Assembly (NCBI GenBank): GCA_934572335.1
Contig: CAKTKU010000020.1
Coordinates: 1 to 37,182, forward strand
Origin: an uncultured Oscillospiraceae bacterium
Lineage (GTDB): Bacteria; Bacillota; Clostridia; Oscillospirales; Oscillospiraceae
Direction of reading: 5' to 3'
Length of the DNA stretch: 37,182 bases
Shown here: piece by piece, positions 1 through 7,158 of the stretch
Numbering within the stretch: position 1 is the first letter of the stretch
Layout: each line of letters opens with the position of its first letter
Program-made: the position numbers and the translations under genes
Notes under the pieces: model-generated
Seen by the model: the letters and a program-made list of their open reading frames with translations, nothing else
Told to the model about the DNA's origin: nothing
Database searches by the model: none

Positions 1-5
1 AATCA

Positions 6-30
6 AAACCACCGGTTGAACCGGTGGTTT
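6..30. repeat. IS downstream-end palindrome
   Basis: Two 12-base arms around a single central base (AAACCACCGGTT and its complement) form a near-perfect hairpin beyond the 3' end of tnpA. It resembles the palindrome at 712-732 and is probably the transposase recognition hairpin of this end. Confidence 0.7.
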
Positions 31-115
31 GAACAGACCCTATAAGGGTCTATCTCCTGTGGTGGCTCCCTAAAGGGAGCACTGAATAGTCTGGCAATCA
101 CAGTTTTGTCACTGG

Positions 116-141
116 CAGCCCCCTTCTCGGGGGCTGTTTTT
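116..141 (+). terminator. Rho-independent terminator facing into the IS
   Basis: An 8-bp stem (CAGCCCCC with CTGGGGGC-type partner, loop TTCTC) is followed on the plus strand by TTTTTATTT. It would stop transcription entering from the left and so prevent antisense transcription of tnpA, a known strategy of IS200 elements. Confidence 0.6.
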
Positions 142-616
142 ATTTGCCTTGTTTCACCGGCTCACCCGTAAACGGGTCGGTGAACTCTTTCAGACTTATC
201 TGGTCATTTGCTATGTCGTCCTGTAATTGGTTGCGGATATATTCCCTTATCGCTCCTTCATACTTTCCCACCGTATCCACATAATATCCTCTGCACCAGG
301 AATGCCGGTTCCCATATTTGTACTTCAGATTTGCGTGCCGGTCAAATATCATCAGGCTGCTCTTGCTTTTCAGGTATCCCATATACTGTGCCACACTCAT
401 ATGCGGCGGTATTGATACCAGCATGTGGATATGGTCTCGGCAGCACTCTGCCTCCAGTATCTCCACTCCTTTCCGCTCACTCAGCTCTCTTAATATTTTC
501 CCTACATCCGCTTTTATCTTCCCGTATATTATCTGCCTCCGATATTTCGGCGCAAACACTATGTGGTACTTGCATCTCCTTTTGCTATGTGATAAACTTT
601 GTACGTCATCTTTCAT
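140..616 (-). CDS. tnpA: IS200/IS605-family transposase TnpA
   Basis: This 158-residue protein has the size and motifs of an IS200/IS605 HUH single-strand transposase (Y1 type), which cuts and joins single-stranded ends through a 5'-phosphotyrosine. The HxH pair is His62/His64 in DHIHMLV. The likely catalytic tyrosine is Tyr126 in the helix EYIRNQ. The family segment MSVAQYMGYLKSKSSL is present. The start is supported by AGGAGG seven bases upstream of the ATG. No tnpB or IscB partner is visible, so this is the minimal IS200 type. No frameshift or missing catalytic residue is seen, and the element could be active. Confidence 0.93.
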   Translation of the reverse strand: MKDDVQSLSHSKRRCKYHIVFAPKYRRQIIYGKIKADVGKILRELSERKGVEILEAECCRDHIHMLVSIPPHMSVAQYMGYLKSKSSLMIFDRHANLKYKYGNRHSWCRGYYVDTVGKYEGAIREYIRNQLQDDIANDQISLKEFTDPFTGEPVKQGK

Positions 617-711
617 GACTTCGCCTCCTGTTCTTTCTGCTGTGGTTACCAGACCTCTTTCAGAGTAGCACAGGGGGCTTTCCCTGTATATACTTTAAGT
701 TCTTTTTATTG

Positions 712-732
712 ACCCCCAGTTGAACTGGGGGT
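712..732. repeat. IS upstream-end palindrome
   Basis: ACCCCCAGTT and its exact complement flank one central base. The hairpin lies upstream of tnpA and shares its core with the palindrome at 6-30. On the plus strand it is followed by TTTATTTT and could also terminate transcription leaving the element. Confidence 0.65.
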
Positions 733-759
733 TTATTTTCGCTAAAGCTCCAATGAAAC

Positions 760-789
760 CCCAGCACAGATCAAACGATCCGTGCCGGG
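760..789 (-). terminator. Terminator of the lipoprotein gene
   Basis: A 13-bp stem with a four-base loop lies just past the stop codon at 804. It has two mismatches on the plus strand that become G-U pairs on the minus strand, which indicates that the minus-strand RNA is the functional one. Only a short GTTT tract follows, so termination may be partial. Confidence 0.5.
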
Positions 790-803
790 CCGATAAGCGC
801 CGC

Positions 804-1541
804 TTAGGTTTCACCTGTACTTTCTATCTCCAGGCGCATCAGATTTAAAAATGCTGTCTGCGCCTGTCGGATGTCCTCGTCTACATTAGTCGGGATGAAA
901 ATGTGCTTCATCTTAAAAACGCGCAATATCTGCTCCGCCATCGCTTTAGGGTCACTACAGGCCTTCAGGAGAAAATAATCGTAATGCTTTGCCTCACATA
1001 CATGAAGCTTTGCCGTTTGTTCCTTTGTCAGCGTTTTTCTTTCCGATTCCATATCAACGGCAAGCCGGATATCGGGCAGAACAATCTCAATGCTCATTCC
1101 GGTGAGCTTGTCAGAGTCGAAATATACCCGCAAATCCATCCTTCTTGCATACAACAGGAACAACAGCTGTGGCAGCATTCTCTTATATTCAGCTCCGCTT
1201 GGGCGGCAGGCCATGCCGTCAACCGTTCTTTCACAGATTCTTGCCTGCCAGGAATAGCCGGAGGGAGACAGCCACCAAACAGCCTCCTTGGATGATCTGT
1301 GCATCTGCTTCGGTTCTTTTCCTCTGTTCTTCATGCAAGCTGCTGGATCGGCGGCTTCTGTCGGTGCTTCGGTGGGAGCGCTTGAATCTGTGGATACCGG
1401 CTCAAAGGAAGCAGGCGTTTCTTCCTGTGGCGTTGGAGCTTTCGGTGTGTTTCCTGCCGTTTGCCCTTGCAATGGCTCTGCGGCGCATCCGGAAAGCAAT
1501 ACGGAAAGCAGAAGCGCGCACAATATAAGAAGCTTTTTCAT
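804..1541 (-). CDS. Putative lipoprotein with degenerate treble-clef-like and nuclease-like regions
   Basis: The 245-residue product starts with a lipoprotein signal peptide (MKKLLIL, lipobox LSGC, Cys19) and a Pro/Thr/Glu-rich linker to about residue 65. The start is the internal ATG with GGAGG seven bases upstream, not the ATG 30 bases earlier. What follows does not look like an exported domain. The segment from AVWW through SWQARICERTVDGMAC matches the layout of DUF4379-type treble-clef zinc fingers, but the first Cys, the GHxW His and the last Cys are replaced by Ser, Tyr and Ser. The next stretch (SIEIVLPDIRLAVDMES, then a basic helix and YDYFLLK) resembles Vsr/PD-(D/E)XK folds. I infer a chimera of a lipoprotein 5' end and a decayed zinc-finger nuclease-like gene. 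The function is unknown. Confidence 0.5.
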   Translation of the reverse strand: MKKLLILCALLLSVLLSGCAAEPLQGQTAGNTPKAPTPQEETPASFEPVSTDSSAPTEAPTEAADPAACMKNRGKEPKQMHRSSKEAVWWLSPSGYSWQARICERTVDGMACRPSGAEYKRMLPQLLFLLYARRMDLRVYFDSDKLTGMSIEIVLPDIRLAVDMESERKTLTKEQTAKLHVCEAKHYDYFLLKACSDPKAMAEQILRVFKMKHIFIPTNVDEDIRQAQTAFLNLMRLEIESTGET

Positions 1542-1673
1542 GGGATAACCTCCAATGACTGCTTTTCTCATATTCCCGGAAGGCTTTTCGCCTTCTCACT
1601 TTCTCTTTGCCGAATTTTTTTGCGAGATTCCCACACTTTTTCAAAAAAATTTTTTGTGCCGGTTCCAGAAAAC

Positions 1674-1716
1674 AAAAAAGCGCCCACTGCACCTGTTTAG
1701 TAGGCGTAGTGAGCGC
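1674..1716 (-). terminator. Third tandem terminator after lysS
   Basis: Read on the minus strand, GCGCTCACT pairs with AGTGGGCGC (9 bp including one G-U) and is followed by TTTTTTG. It is the most distal of three terminators. Confidence 0.6.
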
Positions 1717-1749
1717 AAAAAATAAGACCCGGTGATTTCTCACCGAGTC
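1717..1749 (-). terminator. Second tandem terminator after lysS
   Basis: On the minus strand a 10-bp stem (GACTCGGTGA with TCACCGGGTC) carries a GAAA tetraloop and is followed by TTATTTTTT. One G-U pair exists only on the minus strand. Confidence 0.7.
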
Positions 1750-1772
1750 TCATATCTGAATATATAGTTTTC

Positions 1773-1809
1773 AAAAAAACAGCCCCGCAGAATCACTTCT
1801 GCGAGGCTG
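1773..1809 (-). terminator. First terminator after lysS
   Basis: On the minus strand a 13-bp stem (CAGCCTCGCAGAA with TTCTGCGGGGCTG) carries a GTGA tetraloop and is followed by seven T. It is a textbook intrinsic terminator for the greA-lysS transcript. Confidence 0.85.
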
Positions 1810-1840
1810 AAATTCAATCGCACATTTTTCTCGGCATCCG

Positions 1841-1882
1841 TGGTGCACCCTTGGTGTAAATTGGTGTACGGATTGGTGTACG
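1841..1882. repeat. TTGGTGTA direct-repeat cluster
   Basis: Three copies of TTGGTGTA begin at 1851, 1861 and 1873, preceded by a weaker TGGTGCAC copy at 1841. Spacing is 10-12 bases, about one helical turn. The cluster abuts the 3' end of lysS. It could be a protein-binding array, for example integrase arm sites left by an integrated element. That reading is inference. Confidence 0.45.
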
Positions 1883-1913
1883 AGAGGCTTTTTTAACCCT
1901 ATCAGGGGGGCAA

Positions 1914-3863
1914 TCAATAGAGCTTTGCACCTGCCGGAATGTGAGGATCGACCATCAGCAAATGCAACTTTTCTTCACCGTTTTCGTGATGCACAGCGGA
2001 GATCAACATACCGCAGGAGTCGATGCCCATCATCGCTCTCGGAGGCAGATTGGTGATTGCAATGCAGGTCTTACCAACCAATTCTTCCGGCTCATAATAC
2101 TCGTGAATACCACTCAAAATGACCCTATCTACGCCAGTTCCGTCGTCCAAAACGAACTTTAAGAGCTTTTTGGACTTCTTCACAGCTTCGCATTCCTTGA
2201 CCTTTACGGCACGGAAATCACTCTTGGAGAAGGTGTCAAAATCGACCTGATCCTCAAACAAAGGCTCAATCTGAACATTGGAAAAATCAATTTTTTCTTC
2301 CACAACGGGAGCCGTCTGAGTAGCCTCCGCAGGAGCCGAAACTTCCTTGGAAACCTTCTTGTCAGAGTCCAACGGCTTCATTGTGGGGAAGAGAATGACG
2401 TCGCGGATGGAGCTGCACCCCGTGAGGAGCATGACGCAGCGGTCAATGCCGATGCCAAGTCCGCCCGTGGGAGGCATACCGTACTCAAGCGCGTTGATGA
2501 AGTCGTCGTCCATCATGCCCGCCTCGTCGTCGCCCTTGGCGCGAAGCTCGACCTGCTTTTGGAAGCGCTGCTTCTGGTCGATGGGGTCGTTGAGTTCGGA
2601 GAAGGCATTGCCCATCTCGCTGCAGCAGATAAAGAGCTCAAACCGCTCCGTCAGGCGCGGGTCAGCGGGGCTGCGCTTTGCCAGCGGCGACACGTCGACC
2701 GGGTGCATAGTGATGAACGTGGGCTGTATCATCTTCTCCTCGACCTTCTGGTCGAAGCACTCATACAGCGCGTGTCCCCATGTCGGCTCGACCTTGTCCA
2801 TGTCCACGCCGACGCTCTTCGCCGCGGCGACAGCCTCCTCATCGGAGGTGATGGACATAAAGTCCACGCCCAGATACTCCTTGACGGCCTCAGCCATCGT
2901 CATGCGGCGGAACGGCGGGGCGAGGCTTATATCATGGTCAAGCCAATTGACATCGTAGGTGCCCAGTATCTCCATCGCCGCGCCGGAAAGCAGCTCCTCA
3001 AAGAGGTCCATCATGTCGTTGAAGTCGGCATAGGACTCATAAAGCTCAACGGTGGTGAACTCCGGGTTGTGGCGGGTGTCCATGCCCTCGTTGCGGAAGA
3101 TGCGCCCGATCTCATAAACGCGCTCAATGCCGCCGACGATGAGACGCTTGAGGTTGAGCTCCGTCGCGATGCGGAGGAACATATCAATATCAAGGGTATT
3201 GTGGTGCGTGATGAAGGGGCGGGCGGTCGCGCCGCCGGAGATGGTGTTGAGGACAGGCGTCTCGACCTCCATATAGCCGCGCCCGTCGAGATAGCGGCGG
3301 ACATAGCTGATGAAGCGGGAGCGTATCTCAAAATTGCGGCGGCTCTCATCGTTGACAATGAGGTCAACATAGCGCTGGCGGTACTTGAGCTCGGTATTGG
3401 TCATGCCGTGGAACTTCTCCGGCAGGGGGCGCAGGGACTTGGAGAGCAGCTCCACCTTCTCGACATGGACGGAGACCTCCTCCGTCTTGGTCTTGAAAAC
3501 ATAGCCGCTGACACCGACGATATCGCCGATGTCATACTTGCGGAAATCCGCAAACTCCTGCTCGCTGACGGCGTCGGCGCGAATATAGAGCTGGATCTGC
3601 CCCTTGTCATCCTTGATGTGGCAGAATATCGCCTTGCCCATGCCGCGCTTGGACATGATGCGCCCGGCGACGGAGACCGTCTTGCCGTCAAATGCACCGT
3701 AGTTGTCCTTTATCTCGCTCGACCATGCGCTGCGCGTGAATTTTGTCTTCTGGAACGGGTCTCTCCCCTCCTGCTGGAGCGCCGCGAGCTTGTCCCGGCG
3801 GACCTGCAGTATCTCGGAAAGCTCCATGGTGTCGTTTGCCTGATTGTTGACTGCTTCGCTCAT
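1914..3863 (-). CDS. lysS: Lysyl-tRNA synthetase, class II, with C-terminal Trbp111-type tRNA-binding domain
   Basis: It charges tRNA-Lys with lysine in the cytoplasm. An N-terminal OB fold (about residues 60-135) is followed by class II motif 1 (around 186-206), motif 2 (RNEGMDTRHNPEFT, around 258) and motif 3 (GGLGIGIDR, around 467). The normal enzyme ends near residue 498. Here an acidic/Ala-rich linker leads to an extra domain (about 545-649) with the Trbp111/MetG-C pattern, including ILSGIHEYYEPEELVGK and LPPRAMMGIDSCGML. Such domains raise tRNA affinity and are usual in MetRS, less so in LysRS. The chosen ATG has AGGTGG eight bases upstream; a GTG four codons earlier is less likely. Base composition becomes more A+T-rich where the linker begins, near 2370. 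It is co-transcribed with greA. Confidence 0.96.
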   Translation of the reverse strand: MSEAVNNQANDTMELSEILQVRRDKLAALQQEGRDPFQKTKFTRSAWSSEIKDNYGAFDGKTVSVAGRIMSKRGMGKAIFCHIKDDKGQIQLYIRADAVSEQEFADFRKYDIGDIVGVSGYVFKTKTEEVSVHVEKVELLSKSLRPLPEKFHGMTNTELKYRQRYVDLIVNDESRRNFEIRSRFISYVRRYLDGRGYMEVETPVLNTISGGATARPFITHHNTLDIDMFLRIATELNLKRLIVGGIERVYEIGRIFRNEGMDTRHNPEFTTVELYESYADFNDMMDLFEELLSGAAMEILGTYDVNWLDHDISLAPPFRRMTMAEAVKEYLGVDFMSITSDEEAVAAAKSVGVDMDKVEPTWGHALYECFDQKVEEKMIQPTFITMHPVDVSPLAKRSPADPRLTERFELFICCSEMGNAFSELNDPIDQKQRFQKQVELRAKGDDEAGMMDDDFINALEYGMPPTGGLGIGIDRCVMLLTGCSSIRDVILFPTMKPLDSDKKVSKEVSAPAEATQTAPVVEEKIDFSNVQIEPLFEDQVDFDTFSKSDFRAVKVKECEAVKKSKKLLKFVLDDGTGVDRVILSGIHEYYEPEELVGKTCIAITNLPPRAMMGIDSCGMLISAVHHENGEEKLHLLMVDPHIPAGAKLY

Positions 3864-3945
3864 CCCTAAAACCACCTATCTATAAAATCATAGAACCGGG
3901 CGTGACAGTTTTGCCGCGCCCAGTTTACATAATATCTTGCGTGTA

Positions 3946-4437
3946 TTACTTGTTCTCGACGGAGATGATCTTGAACTTGAGCTGACCGACAGGTGCGTCG
4001 ATGAGCGCGATGTCGCCGGCCCTGTGTCCGTGCAGCCCCTTGCCGAGGGGGGAATCGTCGGAGATGCGCCCCTCTCTGGGGTTCGCCTCCTGTGAGCCGA
4101 CGATCTCATACGTCTCCTCAAACTCATCCTCCATGTCGAGCACCTTGACGATGCTGCCGAGGGTGACGGCGTCCTTGGGCGCGTCAGCGTCGATATTGTC
4201 GACGATCTCCGCGTTCTCGATGAGGACCTTCAGTTCGGCGATCTTGGAGTAGAGCTTGCCCTGCTCGGTCTTCGCCTCGTCATACTCGCTGTTTTCCGAA
4301 AGGTCGCCGAAGCTTCTCGCTTCCTTGATAAGCTCCGCCACTTCCTTTTCGCGGACGGTCTCAAGATAGTTGAGCTCTTCCTTGATAGCGTCAAGACGCT
4401 CCTGGCTCATTTTGAATCTGTTGGAATTACTGGGCAT
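3946..4437 (-). CDS. greA: Transcription elongation factor GreA
   Basis: The 163-residue product has the full GreA layout: an N-terminal coiled coil with the acidic tip (SFGDLSENSEYDEAK, about residues 37-51) that enters the RNA polymerase secondary channel and stimulates cleavage of backtracked RNA, then a C-terminal FKBP-like domain with SPLGKGLHGHRAGD. The start is the ATG before PSNSNRF, with GGGGAG seven bases upstream. It lies 82 bases upstream of lysS on the same strand, and a consensus promoter precedes it. greA next to lysS is a common arrangement in Firmicutes. Confidence 0.96.
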   Translation of the reverse strand: MPSNSNRFKMSQERLDAIKEELNYLETVREKEVAELIKEARSFGDLSENSEYDEAKTEQGKLYSKIAELKVLIENAEIVDNIDADAPKDAVTLGSIVKVLDMEDEFEETYEIVGSQEANPREGRISDDSPLGKGLHGHRAGDIALIDAPVGQLKFKIISVENK

Positions 4438-4514
4438 AAAAACGCTCCCCTTTTCAGTGTGATTCGCGTTTGGCAAATTTAATCTTGCTTTTTAACTATA
4501 TTTTTAGCCTATAT

Positions 4515-4543
4515 ATTATATTGGTATTGCGCCGCTGTGTCAA
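4515..4543 (-). promoter_or_regulatory. Consensus sigma-A promoter of greA-lysS
   Basis: On the minus strand TTGACA, a 17-base spacer and TATAAT match consensus at all twelve positions. The -35 box overlaps the stop codon of the upstream S41 gene, so greA-lysS can be expressed independently of the cell-wall operon. Confidence 0.85.
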
Positions 4544-5790
4544 CTCAAATATTTGAGCGCCGCCATGAGCTGATCGTCGTTCGACGTACTGGCGGAGCCG
4601 TCGCTGATGCCGGTGGTGCCTTCGGTGGTACCCGTGGCGGAGGCGTCGGTATTATAGACGATGGAATCCGGCACAACGCCGCCGGCGTTGCAGATGTCCG
4701 TGCCGTTCGGGGTGAGATAGGTCTTTGTGGAGAGGCGGATGGCGCTGCCGTCCTCAAGGGGGATGGTGACCTGCGTTCTTGTTCTGCCGCGGGTCGGCTC
4801 GCCCATGAGCAACGCCCAGTTATACTCCTGCAGCACGGCGGCGAAAAGCTCCGCCTCGCTGTAGGTCTCGGTATTGATGAGGACGACGATGGGTATCTGC
4901 ACGCACATGCCGTCAGACTCCGTGACCTCCTGATTGCCGTCCTTGTCGCGCTCGATGAAGAGCGTGCCCTTGGGGAGCAGGTAATCCAGCAGCGCCGCCG
5001 CCTCGGCCTTCAGTCCGCCGGGGTTGCCGCGCAGGTCGATGCACAGCGCGACCGCCTTCTGCGCAAGAAGATCCTCAATGGCGTTTATCGCGTCCTGCCC
5101 GCTGCCGGCCTCAAAGTTCTCTATCTTGATATACCCGGCCTCCGTCTTCTCCATACGGTAGCTGACGGGGCTGACATACGACGTGGAGCAGTCGACCTCT
5201 ATGGTCTGCTGCCCGCGGTTGATGCCGAGGGTGAACTTTGTGTTCATGCGGGAGCGGATGAGCGTGCGGACATAGTCCACATCGCGCCCGGTCACGTCCT
5301 CGCCGTCAATGTCGGTGATGACCATGCCGGAGGAAAGCCCCGCCCATGCGGCGGGAGAGTCCGCGCTGACGGCGACGACCTGATAGCCGCCGGAGTTTTC
5401 ATCCTGCATTATCGTCATGCCAATGTTGGAATATTCATTCGTGGAAGAGAGCTGATACGTCTTATACTCGTCCGCGGTCATATAATAGCTCCACGGGTCG
5501 CCAAGGCCGGAGACCATCGCCGCCGCCGCGGAGTCGCCCATCGCGCTCCTGTCGACCGCGTCGATAAACTTCTCGTCGCAGACATTCTTGATCTCGATAT
5601 AGCGCATCGCCTCGTCATAATCGGTCTTGCCGCCGACCTGCTGGATCATTCTGTGGTGCGTATAGAAATACGTCCCGGCGGTGAGCACGGCGCACGCAAG
5701 CAGAACATATTTGAGCGAAACGCCGATATTGAAAATGGCGACGATGACGCGCCAAAGATTATAGAGAAATCTCCGGATTATATTTTTCAA
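4540..5790 (-). CDS. S41 (CtpA/Prc-type) peptidase-like protein with Lys-to-Arg change
   Basis: This membrane-anchored C-terminal-processing-protease homologue has one N-terminal transmembrane segment (about residues 23-43), a PDZ domain (about 116-200) and an S41 core. S41 enzymes use a Ser/Lys dyad. Aligned by eye to E. coli Prc, the Ser is present (Ser311, YSEAELF), but the Lys 25 residues later is Arg336 (GEPTRGRTRTQ; codon AGA at 4783-4785). The protein may be inactive, altered or scaffold-like. I chose a TTG start (5788-5790) preceded by AGAAGGGAG, because the upstream extension has no ATG and no better site. It follows two M23 genes, a link seen in cell-wall control where Ctp proteases act on hydrolases. 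Confidence 0.85.
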   Translation of the reverse strand: MKNIIRRFLYNLWRVIVAIFNIGVSLKYVLLACAVLTAGTYFYTHHRMIQQVGGKTDYDEAMRYIEIKNVCDEKFIDAVDRSAMGDSAAAAMVSGLGDPWSYYMTADEYKTYQLSSTNEYSNIGMTIMQDENSGGYQVVAVSADSPAAWAGLSSGMVITDIDGEDVTGRDVDYVRTLIRSRMNTKFTLGINRGQQTIEVDCSTSYVSPVSYRMEKTEAGYIKIENFEAGSGQDAINAIEDLLAQKAVALCIDLRGNPGGLKAEAAALLDYLLPKGTLFIERDKDGNQEVTESDGMCVQIPIVVLINTETYSEAELFAAVLQEYNWALLMGEPTRGRTRTQVTIPLEDGSAIRLSTKTYLTPNGTDICNAGGVVPDSIVYNTDASATGTTEGTTGISDGSASTSNDDQLMAALKYLS

Positions 5791-5905
5791 AGACTGCTCC
5801 CTTCTGCCGCATCCGCGCGGCGGTGGAATATCATACTTTTCATACAAACAGGACAGTCATTGCCCGTGACTGCCCTGTGATAGGTGTCTGACCCTGATCC
5901 GGCGC

Positions 5906-7126
5906 TCAGACTCCCGCGCTTTGGGAGAATGTGAGCCCGGTGTAAAACTGCTCGGGATCGATGCGTGCGCCGTCCTTCCACACCTCGTAATGGCAGTGCG
6001 GTCCCGTGGAGACGCCGGTGCTGCCGACATAGCCCACTGTATCGCCCTGGGAGACGGTCTGCCCGTTCGTGACGGCGATGGAGGACATGTGCCCGTACAG
6101 CGTTTTATAGCCGTTGCCGTGGTCGATCATGACGCAGTTGCCGTAGCCGCTGTTCACGCCCGCAATGACGACCGTGCCGCCGTCCGCCGCGACGATGGTT
6201 GCGCCGGATTCTGCGCCGATGTCAACGCCGGTGTGGGACTTGGTGGTGCCGTAGATGGGGTGCACGCGCAGACCGAAGCGGCTGGTGAGATACGTGCACG
6301 ACGGGACGGGCCAGATGAACGCGCCCGTGCCGACGACTGCCGCAGCAGCCTCCGCCTGGCGCTTCTTTTCAAGCGCGAGGACCATGTTGGCCACGTTCGT
6401 CTCCGCCTCGCGCTCGGCAGCCTCAAACTGCTCAAGCACGGCGGCGTTGTCGGCAAGGTTCGCGGTGATGTCGGTGATGAGCGCGGTCGCCTCGTCAAGC
6501 TCGGACTGAAGCTCCGCTTGTTCTGTGCGCAGCTCGTCCTGCTTTTCAACGATGTCGGCCTTATACTCCTCATACTCGGCGACGACGGCTTCCGTGTTCT
6601 CGCGCGCTTCTATATAGGCGTCCTCAAGGGCGCGGTCGCTCTGCATGATCTCGCCGATGTCGTCCACCGCCGTGAGAAACTCCGCAAGGGTGGAGGCGTT
6701 GAGGAGATACTCAACATAGCTGGCGTTGCCGTTCTCCTCCATGGCGCGCACGCGCGTGCGGTATTTATCCAGCTGCTGCGCTTCGAGCGTCTTGGCCTCG
6801 TCGACCTCGATGCTCTTGTCGGCGATCATGCCGTCGTAGAGCTCTATTTCCTGCTGGGTGAGCTGTATCTGCCACTGGGTGTACATATTCCGCTCGTCAA
6901 GCGCCTGCTTGACGGCGAGCACGCTCGCCTGTTGGTTTTTCAGCTCGTTGACGACTGCCTGCTGTTCCTGCCGCTGGCGGACAAGCGCGTCGCGCTCGGT
7001 CTTGAGCTGGTCCAGCTCCTCCTGCGAGACGGCGCTTGCCTCCACCGATGCGCCTGCGCTCAGCACGGGAAGCATGAGAGCCGCCGCAAGCAGCACAGAA
7101 AGCAGCCTTTTATATCTAATGCTCAT
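5906..7126 (-). CDS. Coiled-coil M23 (LytM) peptidoglycan endopeptidase, copy 1
   Basis: A signal peptide (about 1-28) precedes a long coiled coil (about 33-262) and a C-terminal M23 domain (about 270-398). The zinc site is complete: His298 and Asp302 (HTGVD), His346 (GHMS) and His377/His379 (HCH). The layout is that of EnvC/CwlO-like hydrolases controlled by FtsEX, which cut peptide cross-links outside the membrane. It is the shorter of two tandem paralogues; both share KYRTRVRAMEENG and the segment around SDRALED. The ATG start has only a weak ribosome site (AAAAAGAT), which suggests coupling to the gene 32 bases upstream. Confidence 0.93.
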   Translation of the reverse strand: MSIRYKRLLSVLLAAALMLPVLSAGASVEASAVSQEELDQLKTERDALVRQRQEQQAVVNELKNQQASVLAVKQALDERNMYTQWQIQLTQQEIELYDGMIADKSIEVDEAKTLEAQQLDKYRTRVRAMEENGNASYVEYLLNASTLAEFLTAVDDIGEIMQSDRALEDAYIEARENTEAVVAEYEEYKADIVEKQDELRTEQAELQSELDEATALITDITANLADNAAVLEQFEAAEREAETNVANMVLALEKKRQAEAAAAVVGTGAFIWPVPSCTYLTSRFGLRVHPIYGTTKSHTGVDIGAESGATIVAADGGTVVIAGVNSGYGNCVMIDHGNGYKTLYGHMSSIAVTNGQTVSQGDTVGYVGSTGVSTGPHCHYEVWKDGARIDPEQFYTGLTFSQSAGV

Positions 7127-7158
7127 ATCTTTTTACCGGGGAAAGGGTTATTATACGG

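Larger units (their letters stand above)
1..740 (-). mobile_element. IS200/IS605-type insertion sequence (single tnpA)
   Basis: A single small HUH transposase gene is bracketed by two related palindromes, as expected for IS200-group elements, which lack inverted terminal repeats and carry subterminal hairpins. Read in the tnpA direction, the upstream palindrome (712-732) and the downstream one (6-30) share the centre GTTCAAC and differ in the outer bases. Further hairpins lie at 36-50, 65-80 and 670-687. The total of about 0.7 kb fits the group. Exact cleavage sites cannot be fixed, and the downstream end may lie just before the window. Confidence 0.75.
1542..1913. other. Gene-free interval with tandem terminators and short repeats
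   Basis: No coding region is supported here. The interval is A+T-rich compared with the core genes. It holds three successive minus-strand terminator hairpins (1674-1809) and a run of TTGGTGTA-type direct repeats (1841-1882) immediately after lysS. An A/T-rich imperfect palindrome lies near 1632-1659. Confidence 0.6.

Noticed and set aside
1841..1882. Possible CRISPR array
   Set aside because: Repeats are only 8 bases with 2-4 base gaps, with no spacers or cas genes.
2559..3869. 436-codon plus-strand frame opposite lysS
   Set aside because: Antisense shadow; lysS motifs on the minus strand are complete.
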